Of a stretch of 64,000 nucleotides of DNA, positions 60,653 to 64,000 are shown one piece after another (position 1 is the first letter of the stretch; the number at the start of each line of letters is the position of its first letter). Position numbers and translations under genes: made by a program. The notes under the pieces are model-generated. The model saw only the letters and a program-made list of their open reading frames with translations, made no database searches and was not told where the DNA came from. The stretch comes from JBPYCR01 sp051846935 (GTDB taxonomy: Bacteria > Bacillota > Bacilli > Bacillales > Amphibacillaceae), in assembly GCF_051846935.1 (NCBI RefSeq), contig NZ_JBPYCS010000011.1, positions 26,657 to 90,656 on the forward strand, in the 5' to 3' direction.

Positions 60653-61462
60653 ATGCATATAGATTACTACGATGAAAACGAACGAATAGCAACAACTCTA
60701 TTTATATCTCCTAACGATCTCACATCAAAAAAAATGTCCAATTATTATGCATTACATAACAACCAAAGCCCTAAGCTTAAACAAAATCAATTGTCGCTAT
60801 ATGGGATCGAAATAATAAAGCAAAATGATAGGACGATCACCATACCGGCACTTATTCGCAGTACAATTACAAAACCAGTGCAACTACAATCAGCGCCAAT
60901 CGTTTTATTAGATAAGAATGGTAAAGTACGAGCAAGAGAAATTGTTAATTTTTCAAAACTAGAAACTTTACGCCCAAATACGGCACAGCCTTGGATATTC
61001 CATTTTTCAACAGAATCTACTATTACTAACATAACGTGTGATAAGAACTCATGGCTGCTTGCTTTTGAACAGAAAAGTAAGCATAGGCTTGATATTCGAG
61101 ATTTAAACAGAGCAAACGTATCAGCAGAATCAATCGATACGTTTAATAAAATTGTAGACCAAGCACCACCGCTTGATCAAAACGAGCTATCTTTCTTAGG
61201 GCTTACAATGAAGCGTGAAGCAGGTGGATTGAAGACAACACTATTACTCCGCAATGGGACAAGCAGTGATCTCGAACTTAAACAAGCCCCTTTAATAGTA
61301 TATGATGCAACCGGAGATAGAGTTGCTAAAGGAACATTTACATTTTCTAAATTAATTATTAAAGCAAATACAAGTAAGCCACTTACTCTTATATTTCCGA
61401 AATCAAGTATTATAAAGGATCGTATTGATTTAACCTCATGGTCTGTAAAACATGCTGAATAG
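60653..61462 (+). CDS. SLAP-like protein with two tandem repeats
   Basis: The 269-residue product consists of two related units, about 44-130 and 175-265. The first has YGIEIIKQNDRTITIPALIR, APIVLLDKNGKVRAREIVNFSK and PWIFHF; the second has LGLTMKREAGGLKTTLLLRN, APLIVYDATGDRVAKGTFTFSK and PLTLIF. This resembles the SLAP domain of Bacillus proteins linked to the accessory Sec system and S-layer assembly. No signal peptide is seen and no secA2/slaP gene is in the window. AAGGAGGG precedes the ATG. Confidence 0.65.
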   Translation: MHIDYYDENERIATTLFISPNDLTSKKMSNYYALHNNQSPKLKQNQLSLYGIEIIKQNDRTITIPALIRSTITKPVQLQSAPIVLLDKNGKVRAREIVNFSKLETLRPNTAQPWIFHFSTESTITNITCDKNSWLLAFEQKSKHRLDIRDLNRANVSAESIDTFNKIVDQAPPLDQNELSFLGLTMKREAGGLKTTLLLRNGTSSDLELKQAPLIVYDATGDRVAKGTFTFSKLIIKANTSKPLTLIFPKSSIIKDRIDLTSWSVKHAE

Positions 61463-61554
61463 CTCATTGATATGATGAATGATAGGTAACTCCTATAGGA
61501 TGTGTAATATTCTTTTAGACTTTCTCTATTTAATAGAGTTCTAGTCACAAAATA

Positions 61555-61590
61555 ATAAACGCTTGCCCTTTGTAAGGCAAGCGTTTGTTT
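61555..61590 (-). terminator. Original terminator of the interrupted tRNA unit
   Basis: AAACGCTTGCC (61557-61567) pairs with GGCAAGCGTTT (61576-61586), with an A/T tail on the minus strand. It directly follows the tRNA 3' fragment. Confidence 0.8.
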
Positions 61591-61594
61591 AGGA

Positions 61595-61640
61595 TGATTC
61601 CGATTGGGCTCGAACCAACGACCTCTACCCTGTCAAGGTG
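61595..61640 (-). pseudogene. 3' fragment of tRNA-Val(GAC): attachment site of the integrated element
   Basis: On the minus strand CACCTTGACAGGGTAGAGG holds the anticodon arm with GAC. It is followed by the T arm (GTTGG-TTCGAGC-CCAAT), the acceptor strand CGGAATC and A. This matches the 3' part of tRNA-Val(GAC), whose 5' end would read GATTCCG. The D arm and 5' acceptor strand are missing; unrelated sequence begins at 61641. The CCA end is degraded to TCC. The fragment is probably the displaced 3' end, and an intact copy is expected at the far end of the element beyond 64000. Confidence 0.85.
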
Positions 61641-61652
61641 TTCAAGCGTACT

Positions 61653-61709
61653 TTCAACGTTTTTCAACGTTTATCATAAACAGTCAGAAACATTGTAGAA
61701 TCAACGTTT
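61653..61709. repeat. Direct repeats beside the tRNA end: putative integrase arm sites
   Basis: TTCAACGTTT occurs at 61653-61662 and 61663-61672, and TCAACGTTT at 61701-61709. Short direct repeats next to the core site are typical arm-type sites for tyrosine integrases. Confidence 0.6.
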
Positions 61710-61759
61710 GTGAGTCGTTTTTTATCAGATTTATTTTTCCTTATTTTCCGTTTGCTAAC

Positions 61760-61790
61760 TTTTGGGTACATTTTGGGTACACGTGTACCC
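61760..61790. repeat. GGGTACA repeats and 16-base palindrome downstream of int
   Basis: TTTTGGGTACA occurs twice in tandem (from 61760 and 61771), and the second runs into the perfect palindrome GGGTACACGTGTACCC (61775-61790), seven bases before the integrase stop. It could end int transcription or bind the integrase or an excision factor. Confidence 0.6.
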
Positions 61791-61797
61791 GGACAAT

Positions 61798-62943
61798 TTA
61801 CAATAAATTATTAAATAAATCACTCGCTTTTTCATCGTCTTTTTCCGTAACGTGACTATATAAGTTGAGTGTAGTTTTTATGTTTTTATGTCCTAGTCTT
61901 TTTTGAATAATTTTCATGTTGATACCTTCACTTAATAAATAAGTGGCGCTGGAGTGTCTTAAATCGTGGAATCTAATTCTTCTCAAATTGTCTTTATGCC
62001 GAATTGTAAACCTGTTCCAAAATTGAGTAATTGAATCTGGACGATATGGTTTACCATATTCATCACTAAATAAGAAAATTAATTCTTTACCATCTTCTCT
62101 ATGTCCTTTCCAAAGATTACCCAATTCCATTTTCAAGCTTAATTTTTTAATATAAATATTATGTATATGTTCCATTAGATGCTTAGGTAATGTAACTGTT
62201 CTTATATTTTCCGTTTTTGTATCTTTTAGCTGCAGTCCTTTCGCTGTTTGACCAATTGCTCGCTTAATTAATATGGTGTTATTGGTAAAGTCTAATACAT
62301 CATGTGTGATCGCAGTTATTTCTCCACGTCTAAGACCACCTATAAGCGCCAGTTGTACGATTAGTTGTTGTTCTTCTGATAATTCCTGAATTAGTTGCAG
62401 CATTTGCTTAATTTCTTCTTGCCTGTAGAAGTCTTTATTCTCTTGTCTTTTCGCGTTTTTTGGTTTTTCAACATTATCCATTGGATTTTCATCATTTTTT
62501 ATTACGCTCCATTTTATTGCGTGTTTAAAAAGAGATTGCAATACTTTATATTTAGATTCTAATGAACCCCTTTTCTCCTTCCTTTCTTTATTAAAAAATT
62601 CAATAATCATTAATGACGTAATATCTCCCATGCGAATATTTCTAAAATGATCTACAATGTACTCAAGAGTGTTCTCGTATTTCTCTAACGTCGTCTCTGC
62701 CAATTCAACACTAGCGTAATTTTCTATCCATTTATCGACGAAAACAGAAAGAAACATATCTTCGTTTAGTGCGAGACGCTCCATTAAATCATTTTCAAAA
62801 TCTCGTGCTAATTTTCTTGCTTCTTTCATTCCTCCTGCTTCGACAATTTTAGTTCTTCTTTCTCTTTTCCCGTTGGGTAAAATCCCAAGTTCGGCGAAAA
62901 GCCTGTACTTCTTACCTTTAGAAACCTCTTTAGCAAATGCCAC
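61798..62943 (-). CDS. int: Tyrosine-family site-specific integrase
   Basis: Integrates and excises the element at the tRNA-Val site. The 381-residue protein has an N-terminal arm-binding part (AFAKEVSKGKKYRLFAELGI), a SAM-like core-binding domain (about 70-150) and a catalytic domain with Arg in LIGGLRRGEI, HDLRHSSATYLL (His-x-x-Arg), LGHKNIKTTLNLYSHV (His and nucleophilic Tyr). GTG at 62943 follows AAAGGAG with an eight-base spacer; a TTG at 62964 lies upstream of that site and has none of its own. Confidence 0.93.
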   Translation of the reverse strand: MAFAKEVSKGKKYRLFAELGILPNGKRERRTKIVEAGGMKEARKLARDFENDLMERLALNEDMFLSVFVDKWIENYASVELAETTLEKYENTLEYIVDHFRNIRMGDITSLMIIEFFNKERKEKRGSLESKYKVLQSLFKHAIKWSVIKNDENPMDNVEKPKNAKRQENKDFYRQEEIKQMLQLIQELSEEQQLIVQLALIGGLRRGEITAITHDVLDFTNNTILIKRAIGQTAKGLQLKDTKTENIRTVTLPKHLMEHIHNIYIKKLSLKMELGNLWKGHREDGKELIFLFSDEYGKPYRPDSITQFWNRFTIRHKDNLRRIRFHDLRHSSATYLLSEGINMKIIQKRLGHKNIKTTLNLYSHVTEKDDEKASDLFNNLL

Positions 62944-63020
62944 TCTATCAACTCCTTTACTCAATGTTTAATTATCCGTTGAAAAAATAGTTACCTCCTT
63001 CGACGGAATGTATGTTCGTT

Positions 63021-63437
63021 TTATGTGTAAAAATTTTTAATGAGTAGTTGTTCCGGTATACCGTAATCTTCAATAGCTTCACGAATGGTAATCGGATTAA
63101 CAACATCTTTAGATAGCATTAATTCAATTGCAAACTCATTTGCTTCTCGTTCTATTTTGTCGTTAGAGTAATACGTTTTATTTTTTAAAAAGGGCGTGTT
63201 AATCTCTGGGTGAAGTATAGCGTGTCCTAGTTCGTGGTAACAAGTGAAGATTTTTTGATTCGTTGATGCAGACTCATTGATGTGGATAATAGACACACGA
63301 CTTTTTCTGGCATGGTACCCTAATATTGTCCCTAAGGGAACTATTCGAACGACAATTCCCATAGCCTTAGCAATTTGAAAAGGATCGTTAGTACCATACT
63401 TTTTAATAAGTGATTCTACTTTTTGTTTAATATCCAC
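63021..63437 (-). CDS. immA: ImmA/IrrE-type metallopeptidase
   Basis: A 138-residue zinc protease that cleaves the neighbouring repressor to induce the element, by analogy with ImmA of ICEBs1. HELGHAILH holds the zinc-binding HExxH, and EREANEFAIELML supplies the third ligand. The ATG is 12 bases downstream of the repressor stop, so the two are cotranscribed. The substrate assignment comes from gene order. Confidence 0.9.
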   Translation of the reverse strand: MDIKQKVESLIKKYGTNDPFQIAKAMGIVVRIVPLGTILGYHARKSRVSIIHINESASTNQKIFTCYHELGHAILHPEINTPFLKNKTYYSNDKIEREANEFAIELMLSKDVVNPITIREAIEDYGIPEQLLIKNFYT

Positions 63438-63449
63438 TAGATGTCACTC

Positions 63450-63875
63450 CTAGTTTCTATATTTTTTTGGAGTAAATTTCTGTTTTGCTATTCGTTTAGC
63501 TATACGGAGTGATTGTTCTAAGGATGCCAGTAATAATTCTTTATCTTCTTCGTCTAATTCATCAATCGTACTGCCATCAGATGCTGCAAAACTTGAATTA
63601 CTGTTCATGCTATTTATCATCTTTTGAAGTTCTTTTTGAATATCCTGTTCGTCTTTTTCCGTAAGATCATAGTACCGTTTTTTGTCTGTTCGTCCGAGTA
63701 GGTAGTCTGTAGATACGTCGAAAAAGTCTGCTATAACCTTGAGTTTATCAATACCTGGAGTAGAAGTGTCCCATTTTCTAATTTGACCGTTAGATATTCC
63801 TGTTTTTCTCTCTAGTTCCGCAAGAGATATTTTTTTCTCTTCACATAAGTATTTTATTTTCTCCACTAAACTCAT
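63450..63875 (-). CDS. immR: Xre-family repressor of the element (ImmR-like)
   Basis: The 141-residue protein has an N-terminal helix-turn-helix (ISLAELERKTGISNGQIRKW, about 18-37; DFFDVSTDYLLGRTD ends the domain). An acidic, helical tail (YDLTEKDEQDIQKELQ; LDEEDKELLLASLEQSLRIA) may serve dimerisation and ImmA cleavage. ATG 63875 follows AAAGGTTGAT; a TTG at 63884 lies within the site. It faces a palindromic control region, its likely operators. Confidence 0.9.
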   Translation of the reverse strand: MSLVEKIKYLCEEKKISLAELERKTGISNGQIRKWDTSTPGIDKLKVIADFFDVSTDYLLGRTDKKRYYDLTEKDEQDIQKELQKMINSMNSNSSFAASDGSTIDELDEEDKELLLASLEQSLRIAKRIAKQKFTPKKYRN

Positions 63876-63893
63876 TAATATCAACCTTTCGAG

Positions 63894-63976
63894 AGCTTAT
63901 GAAAAACAAAATATCAAATAAGTTAATAAATGTGTTGACAATTAGTTTATTTGATATTAAACTGTGTTCATAAGCT
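63894..63976. promoter_or_regulatory. Divergent control region of the element with nested inverted repeats
   Basis: AATATCAAATAA (63910-63921) is inverted as TTATTTGATATT (63947-63958). Around it AGCTTATGAA (63894-63903) is inverted as TTCATAAGCT (63967-63976). TTGACA (63935-63940) with TAAACT 17 bases on gives a rightward promoter, and TTGTCA on the other strand gives a leftward one. The two -35 elements overlap, so repressor binding to the inner repeats would control both. Confidence 0.7.
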
Positions 63977-64000
63977 ATTTAGTTAGCGAATAAGACAATA

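Larger units (their letters stand above)
61595..64000. mobile_element. Left end of an integrated element (prophage or ICE)
   Basis: A tRNA-derived end is followed by integrase, ImmA-type protease and Xre-type repressor genes on one strand, then a divergent control region. This int-immA-immR order is that of ICEBs1 and of many Firmicute prophages. Only 2.4 kb are visible, so prophage and conjugative element cannot be told apart. Confidence 0.85.

Noticed and set aside
1..64000. CRISPR arrays, rRNA genes and insertion sequences
   Set aside because: No regularly spaced repeats, rRNA-like stretches or transposase genes were seen; the only tRNA trace is the fragment at 61595-61640.

Overview
The window is low-GC Gram-positive chromosome from an endospore former, most likely a marine or halotolerant Bacillaceae of the Oceanobacillus/Virgibacillus type. 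This rests on the B. subtilis-like gene order spx-mecA-coiA-pepF-yjbH-yjbI-yjbK-yjbM-nadK-yjbO and cotO-yjcF-yjcG-yjcH, strong AGGAGG-type ribosome binding sites, spore coat genes and sigma-K-like promoters. No species call is attempted.

Left part (1-16.2 kb): stress and core genes. Spx, its ClpXP adaptor YjbH with the haemoglobin YjbI, the ClpC adaptor MecA, CoiA, PepF, an alarmone synthetase, NAD kinase and a pseudouridine synthase are followed by a copper efflux unit (csoR, copA, copZ) and a CBS-gated Mg2+ channel (mgtE). An unlisted 55-codon membrane protein gene lies at 5879-6046 on the minus strand.

Sporulation island (16.4-30.9 kb): cotO, a DUF421 protein, yjcF/yjcG/yjcH, a YjcZ-family peptide, two paralogous four-helix membrane proteins, then the main find: a manganese(II)-oxidase locus. 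It contains a 1223-residue multicopper oxidase of the MnxG type, two ~100-residue partners in the positions of MnxE and MnxF, two larger proteins with related predicted small-barrel domains, a Cys-rich coat-like protein, a CotY/CotZ-type coat protein and a SCO/MnxC-type copper/thiol protein. Sigma-K-like promoters (CATANNNTA) precede at least five of the units, which suggests late mother-cell expression and assembly on the spore surface.

Middle (31-48.6 kb): a heterodimeric ABC exporter with one degenerate ATP site; a six-gene operon for uptake, oxidation and phosphorylation of a sugar or polyol (SorC-type regulator, Zn-dependent dehydrogenase, FGGY kinase, RbsA/C/B-type ABC importer) with a cre-like site over its promoter; glnA with TnrA/GlnR-like boxes; the glmS ribozyme and glmS; an acetyltransferase; and a large EIIC-like membrane protein.

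Right part (48.8-61.5 kb): a MarR-MFS-quinone reductase operon, a short-chain dehydrogenase plus nitroreductase pair, an LprI-type lipoprotein, a 1619-residue LPxTG-anchored nuclease/5'-nucleotidase and a SLAP-like two-repeat protein.

Right edge (61.6-64 kb): the end of an integrated element. A 46-base tRNA-Val(GAC) 3' fragment is followed by putative integrase arm sites, a tyrosine integrase, an ImmA-type protease, an Xre-type repressor and a palindromic divergent control region. The rest of the element lies outside the window. Several copies of a dispersed intergenic hairpin repeat are scattered through the window.
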